9,140 nucleotides of DNA from Oscillospiraceae bacterium (GTDB taxonomy: Bacteria > Bacillota > Clostridia > Oscillospirales > Oscillospiraceae). The stretch spans positions 1-9,140 of the forward strand of contig WQVW01000047.1 in NCBI GenBank assembly GCA_009785655.1. The letters are read 5' to 3'. Positions within the stretch are counted from its first letter, which is position 1; each line of letters begins with the position of its first letter. The notes beneath the pieces were generated by a model that was not told the origin of the DNA, did not search any database, and saw only the letters and a program-made list of their open reading frames with translations. Positions 1 through 5,965 of the stretch are shown in pieces. The translations under genes and the position numbers were made by a program.

Positions 1-79
1 ATATCTCCTCACGCTCGCACTTGAGAAAATAGGCGTCTATCTTTTCTTTAAACGCAATCAATTTTTTACTGACCCTCAT
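1..79 (-). CDS. Unrecognised protein, N-terminal 26 codons only
   Basis: The first 26 codons of a minus-strand gene run off the left edge. The start is secure: ATG (complement of 77-79) is preceded, 8 bases away, by a perfect AGGAGG Shine-Dalgarno (complement of 88-93), and a sigma-A-like promoter lies further upstream. The visible peptide begins MRVSKKLIAFKEKIDAYFLK and is followed by CEREEI. It is basic, then amphipathic, with no signal peptide or membrane segment. The KIDAYFxKCE pattern recalls the N-termini of some small phage DNA-packaging (terminase small subunit-like) proteins, but 26 residues are too few to assign a family, so I leave the function open. It is divergent from the acyl-CoA synthetase-like gene at 296. 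Confidence 0.75.
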   Translation of the reverse strand, partial: MRVSKKLIAFKEKIDAYFLKCEREEI

Positions 80-111
80 GGCAAAAACCTCCTTTTGGGC
101 GAATGTTCCAA

Positions 112-140
112 AGTATACTCAGCAGGCGGGTGGATTGCAA
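112..140 (-). promoter_or_regulatory. Sigma-A-type promoter of the left-edge minus-strand gene
   Basis: Read on the minus strand, TTGCAA (complement of 135-140, 4 of 6 consensus matches) and TATACT (complement of 112-117, 5 of 6) are separated by exactly 17 bases. The predicted transcription start, near 105, is followed within about 12 bases by the AGGAGG site of the left-edge gene. Position and spacing both fit. Confidence 0.65.
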
Positions 141-146
141 TAGTTA

Positions 147-174
147 GGAACAAGGTTTCCGGAAAGTTTGTTCC
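147..174. promoter_or_regulatory. 28-bp tandem dyad, candidate operator
   Basis: Two 14-bp units of the form GGAA-N6-TTCC sit back to back with no spacer: GGAACAAGGTTTCC (147-160) and GGAAAGTTTGTTCC (161-174). They also form one larger dyad whose centre is the perfect palindrome TTTCCGGAAA (156-165); 12 of 14 base pairs match across the whole 28 bp. The site begins 6 bases upstream of the -35 of the minus-strand gene, between two divergent promoters, as expected for a regulator-binding site. A DNA hairpin related to the neighbouring repeats is the alternative. The regulator is unknown. Confidence 0.45.
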
Positions 175-198
175 GGGGGGGGCAAAACACCCCTATCT

Positions 199-238
199 CA
201 AGCCCCCTTCGCGCACGAAGAGGGAAGGGGGATGTCCC
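199..238. repeat. Solo arm of hairpin repeat family 2
   Basis: This stretch (AAGCCCCCTTCG, then a CGCA loop, CGAAGAGGGAAGGGGG and ATGTCCC) matches the right arm of the repeat at 5522-5564 and the arm at 6406-6433 in order and spacing. CTTCG (207-211) can pair with CGAAG (216-220). No matching inverted arm is clear on its left, where only a G-run and a C-run (175-193) occur. Its right end abuts the -35 box of the next gene. Confidence 0.6.
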
Positions 239-267
239 TTGCCACCGCTCAAAAACCATGATATAAT
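239..267 (+). promoter_or_regulatory. Sigma-A-type promoter of the acyl-CoA synthetase-like gene
   Basis: TTGCCA (239-244, 5 of 6 matches) and a perfect TATAAT (262-267) are 17 bases apart, with a TG one base before the -10 (extended -10). The predicted start is near 274, giving a leader of about 22 bases that contains AAAGGGGG 7 bases before the ATG at 296. The -35 box directly follows the end of the family 2 repeat arm. Confidence 0.85.
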
Positions 268-295
268 ACGCTCACCAAACCAAAGGGGGCGCTTT

Positions 296-2005
296 ATGAA
301 TACTCCTGCACCGTGGCTTGCGCATTACGGTGATGTACCCCACACATTGACATATCCGGCAGGCTCAATGGCTCAAGCTGTGTTTGATGCCGCCGAAAAA
401 TACCCGACCCAAGCGGCGCTTGACTTTTTCGGGGTCAAGACAACTTATGCATCTCTCGCGGATGAAATCCGCTTATGCGCACGCGGGCTGGCGGCTTGTG
501 ATATCACTTACGGAACGCGTGTAACGATCTGTATGCCGAACACGCCGCAAGCGGTGGTCATGCTGTACGCACTGAATCTGCTGGGCGCGATTGCGCACAT
601 GATCCACCCGCTCTCCGCGCCGGAAGAGATCCGCCGGTATATGGAGAAAAGCGGCAGCGTCGCGGCAATGACACTAGATAAATTCGCGCCGAAACTGTTG
701 TCAATCCTGCCAAAGACCAACGCCAAAATGCTGATTTTGTCGGGTGTTGAAGACGGATTATCCGGAATCAAAAAGCCACTGTACAAACTGACAAAAGGCC
801 GCAAGATCGCACGGCGATCCTCCGGTGGAGAAATCCTACGCTATACCGATCTGCTGGAACGCGGCAAGCAATATTCCGGGGAGCTGACGGAACATTCCGA
901 CGCCAATGATGTCGCGGCGATTTTACAATCCGGCGGCACCAGCGGCGAGTCTAAAGGGATTCTGCTGACAAACCTGAACTTCAACGCACTGGCCATGCAA
1001 ACAGCCGCCGCCGGTGACTGTGTTGAACAAGGGAACAAAATGCTGGCCATCATGCCGGTGTTCCACGGATTCGGTCTGGGCGTGTGCATTCATACCACGC
1101 TGATACACGGGTGCGAGTGTATACTTGTCCCGCAATTCTCCGTTGAATCTTACGCCAAATTACTGAAAAAACACCGCCCGCACTTTATCCCTGGTGTACC
1201 GACGTTGTTCGAGGCGTTGTTGCGGTTGAAAGGCATTGAAAAGCTGGATTTATCACAACTCAAAGGCGTGTTCTGCGGCGGGGATTCACTGACGGTTGAA
1301 CTCAAACGCAAAGTGGACGCGTTCTTGAAGAGCCATGGCTCGCAAGAGCAGGTGCGCCAAGGCTATGGCATGACTGAATCTGTAACCGCCAGCTGTTTGA
1401 CGCCGAGGCAGTTTCATAAAGAGGGCAGTATCGGCGTGCCGTATCCCGATATGATCTATAAAATTGTCCGCCCGGATTCACAGGAAACGTTGCCATACGG
1501 CGAGGAGGGCGAAATCGTCGTCTCCGGCCCGACGGTGATGAAAGGCTATGACGGTGAGGACGCGGAGAATGAGAAAACGCTGCAAACGCACGCGGACGGC
1601 AGGCTGTGGCTGCACTCCGGCGACCTGGGCACGATGGATTCCGACGGATTCATCTACTTCCGCGGCCGCCTGAAACGGCTGATCATAAGCTCCGGCTACA
1701 ACATCTACCCGGCCTCACTTGAAAATATTATTGAAGCGCACGACGCGGTGCTGATCAGCTGCGTTATCGGCATCCCGGATGACTACAAAATGTCTTGCCC
1801 GAAAGCGTTTATCGTCCTGCGGGACAACCAGGAGGCAACAGAAGAACTCCGACAATCCATCTTCGCGCATTGCCGGGCGAACATCGCAAAATACGCCATG
1901 CCCACAGCGTTCGAGTACCGCGAATCACTGCCAAGAACGCTGATCGGCAAAGTGGCGTATTTGGAACTGGAGGCAGAAGAGGCAAATAAGCGCGAGGTTA
2001 TGTAG
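296..2005 (+). CDS. Acyl-CoA synthetase-like AMP-binding enzyme (ANL superfamily)
   Basis: The 569-residue product is a member of the adenylate-forming superfamily, which activates a carboxylic acid with ATP and usually transfers it to CoA. Signature motifs appear in family order: the phosphate-binding loop SGGTSGESKG from S212, the adenine-site motif GYGMTES at 356-362, the ATP-ribose motif HSGDLG with D443, the hinge motif FRGRLKRLIISSGYNIYP just after it, and the C-terminal catalytic lysine K552 in RTLIGKV. Length and motifs fit a medium/long-chain fatty acyl-CoA ligase; the substrate cannot be told from sequence, and acyl-ACP or aryl-CoA ligases are not excluded. There is no signal peptide, so it is probably cytoplasmic. 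The ATG at 296 was chosen because it follows AAAGGGGG by 7 bases and lies downstream of the promoter; the frame is open back to 95 but that part overlaps promoter and repeat. The TAG stop (2003-2005) lies inside a repeat end. Confidence 0.9.
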   Translation: MNTPAPWLAHYGDVPHTLTYPAGSMAQAVFDAAEKYPTQAALDFFGVKTTYASLADEIRLCARGLAACDITYGTRVTICMPNTPQAVVMLYALNLLGAIAHMIHPLSAPEEIRRYMEKSGSVAAMTLDKFAPKLLSILPKTNAKMLILSGVEDGLSGIKKPLYKLTKGRKIARRSSGGEILRYTDLLERGKQYSGELTEHSDANDVAAILQSGGTSGESKGILLTNLNFNALAMQTAAAGDCVEQGNKMLAIMPVFHGFGLGVCIHTTLIHGCECILVPQFSVESYAKLLKKHRPHFIPGVPTLFEALLRLKGIEKLDLSQLKGVFCGGDSLTVELKRKVDAFLKSHGSQEQVRQGYGMTESVTASCLTPRQFHKEGSIGVPYPDMIYKIVRPDSQETLPYGEEGEIVVSGPTVMKGYDGEDAENEKTLQTHADGRLWLHSGDLGTMDSDGFIYFRGRLKRLIISSGYNIYPASLENIIEAHDAVLISCVIGIPDDYKMSCPKAFIVLRDNQEATEELRQSIFAHCRANIAKYAMPTAFEYRESLPRTLIGKVAYLELEAEEANKREVM

Positions 2006-2079
2006 GGGCGCACAGTGTGCGCCCGCAATCTACAGCACAACCACCAAAAACCACGGGCGGATTGCCATCCGCCCCTACA
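2001..2079. repeat. Family 1 inverted-pair hairpin repeat (REPIN/MITE-like)
   Basis: A 79-bp element is bounded by perfect 10-bp terminal inverted repeats, TGTAGGGGCG (2001-2010) and CGCCCCTACA (2070-2079). Each end forms its own hairpin: GGGCGCAC-AGT-GTGCGCCC (2006-2024) and GGGCGGAT-TGCC-ATCCGCCC (2055-2074), both with perfect 8-bp stems. The stems have different sequences but the same outer frame (TGTAGGGG and CCCGTGG). The left end supplies the stop codon of the upstream gene, and the right end stops 7 bases before the GGAGG of gltX. Confidence 0.8.
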
Positions 2080-2098
2080 ATATATCGGAGGTTATCCT

Positions 2099-3451
2099 AT
2101 GGACATTACAAACCTAGAATCCAACATCCCCCGCAAAGGCGTCCGCACGCGATTCGCGCCGAGCCCGACCGGATATATGCACGTCGGCAATCTGCGCACG
2201 GCTCTTTATGCGTATCTGCTGGCGAAACACCATAACGGTACGTTCATATTGCGTATTGAGGACACTGATCAAACCAGATTCGTCGAAGGCTCGACCGAGA
2301 TCATATACAAGACATTGGCAGAAACAGGCCTGCATTACGACGAAGGCCCAGACGTCGGCGGCCCGGTTGGGCCGTATACGCAGAGCGAACGGCGCGAACT
2401 CTACAAACATTACGCCGATCTGCTGGTCGAAAAAGGCGCAGCGTATCACGATGAGGGCGCGATCCGCATGAGAATGCCGACCGAGGGCACAACGACCGTC
2501 CACGATATGATTTTCGGTGAAATCACCGTGCAGAACGACACGCTGGACGACATGGTACTGTTAAAAAGCGACGGAATGCCGACGTATAATTTCGCGAACG
2601 TGGTGGACGACCACCTGATGGGCATCACCCACGTCATGCGCGGGGATGAATACCTGGCTTCCGCGCCAAAGTACAATCTGTTGTACGAGGCGTTCGGATG
2701 GGAGATTCCGCAATACGTCACCGTGTCGCAGATCATGCGTGACGCGCAGCACAAATTCTCTAAACGCCACGGCGACCCGACGTATGACGATCTGCTGCAA
2801 CGGGGATACTTAAAAGAAGCCGTCTTGAACTACGTGGCGCTTTTGGGCTGGAGTCCGGGCGGAGAGCGCGAGATTTTCACACTGCCGGAGCTGGTGGAGG
2901 TCTTCGACATCAGCGGCATATCAAAATCCGGCGCGATATTCGACCACGACAAACTAAAGCATTTCAACAGCGAATATATCAAGGCGATGACGCCAGAAGC
3001 CTTCGCTGAGTTGGCGCGGCCTTATATCGACCAAGCTGTCAAAACCGCCGATATATCGCGGACGGCGATTGCGGAAATCCTGCAACCCAGATGCGAGGTT
3101 TTGTCCGATATCCCGGAAAAAATCGGCTTTTTCAATCAGCTGCCGAACTATTCTACTGAGCTGTACGTACACAAAAAATCCAAAACGGACGAGCAGGTGT
3201 CTTTGGACATGTTGAAAGCCGTGCTGACACCACTGGAAACCATAGTCTGGACAACGGATGCGATGTCGTCCGCATTGACTGATCTGGCAACGGAACTCGG
3301 CGTCAAAAATGCCACCGTCATGTGGCCGCTGCGAATCGCGGTATCAGGCCAAACGGTAACACCCGGCGGCGCAGTAGAACTCTGCTGGATTTTAGGCCGG
3401 GACGAAACGCTGCGCAGAATCCGGCTTGGCATAGCCATGCTGGAACGGTAA
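2099..3451 (+). CDS. gltX: Glutamyl-tRNA synthetase lacking the zinc/CxC segment
   Basis: This 450-residue class I aminoacyl-tRNA synthetase charges tRNA-Glu (in most Clostridia also tRNA-Gln, for later amidation) with glutamate in the cytoplasm. The HIGH-type motif is HVGN (28-31) within RFAPSPTGYMHVGNLRT; the KMSKS-type motif is KFSKR (219-223) within DAQHKFSKRHGD. The conserved LKSDGxPTYxxANVVDDHLMGITHV block (155-179) and the helical anticodon-binding domain (about 280-450) are present. The oddity lies between residues 116 and 122: relatives go from GxAY through a CxC-containing hairpin of roughly 35-45 residues to IRxKxP, whereas here GAAY is followed by HDEGA and then IRMRMP. That accounts for a length below the usual 465-495. 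The ATG at 2099 follows GGAGG (2087-2091) by 7 bases. The reading frame is intact, so it is probably functional, but a divergent paralogue is possible. Confidence 0.93.
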   Translation: MDITNLESNIPRKGVRTRFAPSPTGYMHVGNLRTALYAYLLAKHHNGTFILRIEDTDQTRFVEGSTEIIYKTLAETGLHYDEGPDVGGPVGPYTQSERRELYKHYADLLVEKGAAYHDEGAIRMRMPTEGTTTVHDMIFGEITVQNDTLDDMVLLKSDGMPTYNFANVVDDHLMGITHVMRGDEYLASAPKYNLLYEAFGWEIPQYVTVSQIMRDAQHKFSKRHGDPTYDDLLQRGYLKEAVLNYVALLGWSPGGEREIFTLPELVEVFDISGISKSGAIFDHDKLKHFNSEYIKAMTPEAFAELARPYIDQAVKTADISRTAIAEILQPRCEVLSDIPEKIGFFNQLPNYSTELYVHKKSKTDEQVSLDMLKAVLTPLETIVWTTDAMSSALTDLATELGVKNATVMWPLRIAVSGQTVTPGGAVELCWILGRDETLRRIRLGIAMLER

Positions 3452-3454
3452 GTT

Positions 3455-3518
3455 TGTCGGGGCACACGCTAGCCAAACAGAAATAAATTCCACGGGCGAA
3501 CACTGTTTCGCCCCTACA
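3455..3518. repeat. Second family 1 hairpin repeat, left end decayed
   Basis: The right end is intact: GGGCGAA-CACTGT-TTCGCCC (3494-3513) ends in CGCCCCTACA (3509-3518), identical to the right terminus at 2070-2079, and is preceded by the same CCAC. The left end, TGTCGGGGCA (3455-3464), matches the TGTAGGGGCG terminus at 8 of 10 positions, and its hairpin is degraded. The element begins 3 bases after the gltX stop and ends 15 bases before the next start codon. Confidence 0.7.
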
Positions 3519-3533
3519 GAAAGGGTTTTCATC

Positions 3534-4175
3534 ATGAGTCAAAAAGTTCGTTTAGCCTTGCTGGTTGTATTCGCCGTGCTGATTGTCGTATTTTTGGTGT
3601 TTATCATTCAAACACTCCTGCTAAACAGATCATCGGACGATCCGGATCCCGTCCTCCCAGTTTCCTTAATCCATGATGATATTGACGAAGATGATCCCAT
3701 TGACGACATCGACGACGCTTCATCAGAATCGGAGGAAGCGGAGCATCAGACCCGTCCAACCGTGCCGCCGAATATTTGGATTCCGCTGCTTGATGACAGT
3801 GATATGACGCTGTATATCCCTGCCGGTGAGTTCGACCGACACGATACGGATACCGGGGCACTATTCGCAGGCTTGGGTGGTGCTTCGCTTGAAATCAGCC
3901 TCGTCCCGGTCGGCAATGATGTTGCCGTGTTCGCCAGGGGATTTTTAGATCCGTTCCTCGACTTTACCGATTTTGTTACCGAGGGGTTGATCAACATCGC
4001 CTCATCCAACATATCCGGTTACTTCGTGATGGTCTATAACGATGACGAGACTTACGAAGCGTGGATACATGACCTGGGCGGCGGATTCGGGGTCGCGGTC
4101 ATTATCAACTATACCAACTACACACAGCGCGATGCCTTGTACGATATACTTGACACATTAGCAATTGACAATTGA
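3534..4175 (+). CDS. Single-pass membrane protein of unknown function
   Basis: I do not recognise this 213-residue protein. It starts with a short basic segment (MSQKVR) and a strongly hydrophobic helix at about 7-30 with no signal-peptidase or lipobox site, so it is probably an N-terminally anchored protein with its body outside the membrane. Residues 34-70 form a very acidic Asp/Glu/Ser linker, then Pro/Thr-rich residues (72-85), then a compact globular part (about 81-213) with alternating hydrophobic and aromatic residues, suggesting a small alpha/beta domain. There are no cysteines in the mature part. The ATG at 3534 follows AAGGG (3521-3525) by 8 bases. It lies between gltX and ypeB, on the same strand, and is closed by a strong terminator, so it could be co-transcribed with gltX. 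A role at the cell or spore envelope is conceivable from its neighbour but unsupported. Confidence 0.75.
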   Translation: MSQKVRLALLVVFAVLIVVFLVFIIQTLLLNRSSDDPDPVLPVSLIHDDIDEDDPIDDIDDASSESEEAEHQTRPTVPPNIWIPLLDDSDMTLYIPAGEFDRHDTDTGALFAGLGGASLEISLVPVGNDVAVFARGFLDPFLDFTDFVTEGLINIASSNISGYFVMVYNDDETYEAWIHDLGGGFGVAVIINYTNYTQRDALYDILDTLAIDN

Positions 4176-4191
4176 TTCCTGTCATATGTTG

Positions 4192-4233
4192 CACCCCCAG
4201 TAGAGACACTATCTCTATTGGGGGTGTTTTTTT
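4192..4233 (+). terminator. Strong intrinsic terminator overlapping the ypeB start region
   Basis: A 15-bp stem (4192-4206 with 4212-4226, one G-T wobble) carries CACCCCC and AGAGA on its left arm and a five-base loop (CACTA), followed directly by seven Ts (4227-4233). It terminates transcription from the gene ending at 4175. The T-tract ends at the base before the ypeB GTG codon. Confidence 0.92.
4220..4226 (+). promoter_or_regulatory. Probable ypeB ribosome-binding site inside the terminator stem
   Basis: GGGGGTG at 4220-4226 is the only purine-rich, Shine-Dalgarno-like sequence near the ypeB start and lies 7 bases before the GTG at 4234. It is also the 3' arm of the terminator hairpin, so in a transcript that begins upstream it would be both base-paired and followed by termination. 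Confidence 0.5.
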
Positions 4234-5421
4234 GTGTCTAAACGAACCATGGTTGTTTACGGCGTTATCTGTGTCGTCTGCCTTGCCATCGTGACGGGGC
4301 TGTTTTTCCGCGTCCCCGCGCGGCCATCCGTCGAAGCGGAGCCGGCACATTATTCCGAACTCGCAGCCATCCTGCTGCACGCAGAGTCCGCGGCTCGGGC
4401 TTGCCTGTATGCGGGATCATTACCATCGGCGGCGTTCGAGTGTGCATCCGTCTGCGTCAAATCGGCCGAGGCAAGAATTGCCCTCGCCCGGATTGAGGGT
4501 GTCGATCATCACGCACTGGACACGCTGCTGAATGCCGGCTTTGCGTTCACCCAACATCTGACCAAAACGCTGGCCTCCGGCGAAGATCTGACGCCCGAGT
4601 CCACCGCCAGGCTCAGAACATATGCTGATACATTGTCACGCATCTGTGCCGATATTGCATCCACCGGTGCGCCGGCCGACAAACCCTATCCCTTGCCGAC
4701 CAAACGCAATGATCCGCCAGACCCCCATCTGCTGCGCGGGAAACGCGAAGTCACGTTGGGTGAAGCCGCCGCCGTTGCCGCCATTTTCGCCGGGTTGCAC
4801 CGCAATGCGATGCAATTGACGCGTGAGGTCAATGGAGTCATGCCCCGTTTTGTATTCAGCGATAACAATGGGCGCGTCACGGTGGAGGTAACAAAACAAG
4901 GCGGATTCGTCTCCGGCATGACCGCTGCGCAAACGCCGTTGCCCTCCGGTGCGTCTCCGGGACAGGTCACAGGCCGCGCCGCATCGCTGTTGCGCGATAA
5001 CGGGTTCAGTCATATGCATATGACACAGTATCAAACGTATGCAGATTGTGTCACTGTCACTTTCGCATATTCAAAGGATGGTGTGACATATTATCCGGAT
5101 GAAATCTGTGTTGAACTCACCCACAACGGCCACGTGACTGTATTCTCCAGCCGGGCATACATCACAAACCGTCATGAGCGGGATTTGCCGAAAGTCACGG
5201 TGACAAAGGCTTCGGCAGAATCCGCACTCTCGCCATTGTTAACGCCGGAGTCGCACAAAATGGCGGTGATTACCGTGGATTCTGAAGAGGTCTGTTGCCA
5301 TGAGTTTAAATGTGTATCAGAATCCGGCGAGACGTTTTTCGTCTATATAAACGCCCAGTCCGGCCAAGAAGATAGGATTGTGCGTTTGTACGAGGGGGAT
5401 GCGTGTGTGCTGCGGGTTTAG
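4234..5421 (+). CDS. ypeB: Spore germination protein YpeB
   Basis: The 395-residue product matches YpeB, the forespore-made partner that localises and protects the cortex-lytic enzyme SleB in the spore envelope until germination. Evidence: an N-terminal membrane helix (about 6-26) followed by the family's LLHAES segment; a hydrophilic helical N-terminal region; and a C-terminal half with PepSY-type repeats. Family-typical phrases include VTKQGGFVSGM, LLRDNGF, VTFAYSKDGVTYYPDEICVEL, SSRAYITNRHERDLPKV and the terminal EFKC...FFVYINAQSGQEDRIVRL. It is shorter than the Bacillus protein (about 450). The GTG start at 4234 was chosen for the GGGGGTG 7 bases upstream; ATG at 4249 is an alternative but has no ribosome-binding site. 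No sleB is adjacent, which is unusual because the two often form an operon. It is the best evidence that the organism sporulates. Confidence 0.88.
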   Translation: MSKRTMVVYGVICVVCLAIVTGLFFRVPARPSVEAEPAHYSELAAILLHAESAARACLYAGSLPSAAFECASVCVKSAEARIALARIEGVDHHALDTLLNAGFAFTQHLTKTLASGEDLTPESTARLRTYADTLSRICADIASTGAPADKPYPLPTKRNDPPDPHLLRGKREVTLGEAAAVAAIFAGLHRNAMQLTREVNGVMPRFVFSDNNGRVTVEVTKQGGFVSGMTAAQTPLPSGASPGQVTGRAASLLRDNGFSHMHMTQYQTYADCVTVTFAYSKDGVTYYPDEICVELTHNGHVTVFSSRAYITNRHERDLPKVTVTKASAESALSPLLTPESHKMAVITVDSEEVCCHEFKCVSESGETFFVYINAQSGQEDRIVRLYEGDACVLRV

Positions 5422-5423
5422 GC

Positions 5424-5559
5424 CATCCCCTTCCCCCTTCGTTCGCAAAGGGGGCTTAGGGCGAAAGACGAGAGGACGAGCACCGGGAGTGAAGGCGCGG
5501 CTCCCGTACTAACCCCGCGTCTAAATCCCCCTTCACGCGTGAAGGGGGAAAGGGGAATG
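5424..5559. repeat. Family 2 inverted-pair hairpin repeat (MITE-like), 136 bp
   Basis: Imperfect terminal inverted repeats of about 36 bp bound the element: the left arm reads CATCCCCTTCCCCCTTC onward (5424-5459), and the complement of the right arm (5522-5559) reads CATTCCCCTTTCCCCCTTC. Each arm is also a hairpin: CCCCCTT/AAGGGGG (5433-5454) on the left and a perfect 22-bp palindrome centred on CACGCGTG (5527-5548) on the right. The middle contains a third small stem, CGGGAG/CTCCCG (5484-5506). It fills most of the gap after ypeB and may also act as a weak transcription barrier, but no T-tract follows. Confidence 0.8.
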
Positions 5560-5602
5560 TCCCCAAAGATTTATCAACAAAAATCAAGGGCATGGTGGAA
5601 TT

Positions 5603-5965
5603 ATGGCATCTATGAAACTAAAATGCGCTATCGGCGGCGCGCTGGCGGGCGTTGCTAACGGGTTTTTCGGCGCGGGCGGCGGCAGTCTGCTGTTCCCGGT
5701 GCTGACACGTTGGGCTAAGCTGGATGACAAACGCGCCCTGGCCACAAGCGTAACGGTCATGCTGCCACTGTGCGCCGTCTCGGCAGTGATTTATGTGCTG
5801 AAAAATCCGCCCGGCCTGCTGTCTGTTGCCGTGCCGTATCTGGTCGGTGGATTCATTGGCGGATTCATCGGTGGCAGAATATTTTCAAAAATGCCGGTAA
5901 AAATTTTGCGCAAAAGCTTCGCGCTGTTGCTGATCTACGCCGGGGCACGGAGCTTTTTCGGATGA
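5603..5965 (+). CDS. TauE/SafE (TSUP) family transporter, N-terminal half protein
   Basis: This 120-residue, very hydrophobic protein corresponds to the first half of TauE/SafE (formerly DUF81) permeases, which export sulfite, sulfonates or other anions. Full-length members have about 250 residues and two homologous four-helix halves. The glycine motif of the family is clear near the start (GFFGAGGGSLLFPVL, about 20-34), followed by three further hydrophobic segments (about 46-66, 71-92, 103-119), with G-rich packing in VGGFIGGFIGG. The stop overlaps the ATG of the next half-gene (ATGA, 5962-5965), so the two are translationally coupled and should form a heteromeric transporter. The start is the first ATG of the frame; GGTGG at 5594-5598 is only 4 bases away and AAGGG (5586-5590) 12 bases away, so ATG 5612 is possible. 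Substrate unknown. Confidence 0.85.
   Translation: MASMKLKCAIGGALAGVANGFFGAGGGSLLFPVLTRWAKLDDKRALATSVTVMLPLCAVSAVIYVLKNPPGLLSVAVPYLVGGFIGGFIGGRIFSKMPVKILRKSFALLLIYAGARSFFG

Noticed and set aside
147..174. LexA (SOS) box, GAAC-N4-GTTC type.
   Set aside because: Each half-site has a mismatch in the core (GAAC-N4-TTTC and GAAA-N4-GTTC) and the flanking bases do not fit, so only a generic dyad is claimed.
95..295. Extra 67 codons upstream of the acyl-CoA synthetase-like start, open in the same frame.
   Set aside because: They cover the promoter, the dyad and a repeat arm, have no family similarity, and the ATG at 296 has its own ribosome-binding site.
2015..2098. In-frame extension of gltX by 28 codons from an upstream ATG.
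   Set aside because: It lies in the hairpin repeat; the GGAGG at 2087-2091 points to the ATG at 2099, which also fits the family N-terminus.
4150..4170. Two TTGACA sequences (4150-4155 and 4165-4170) as -35 boxes for ypeB.
   Set aside because: No acceptable -10 lies 16-18 bases downstream of either, and no convincing forespore sigma-G pattern was found.
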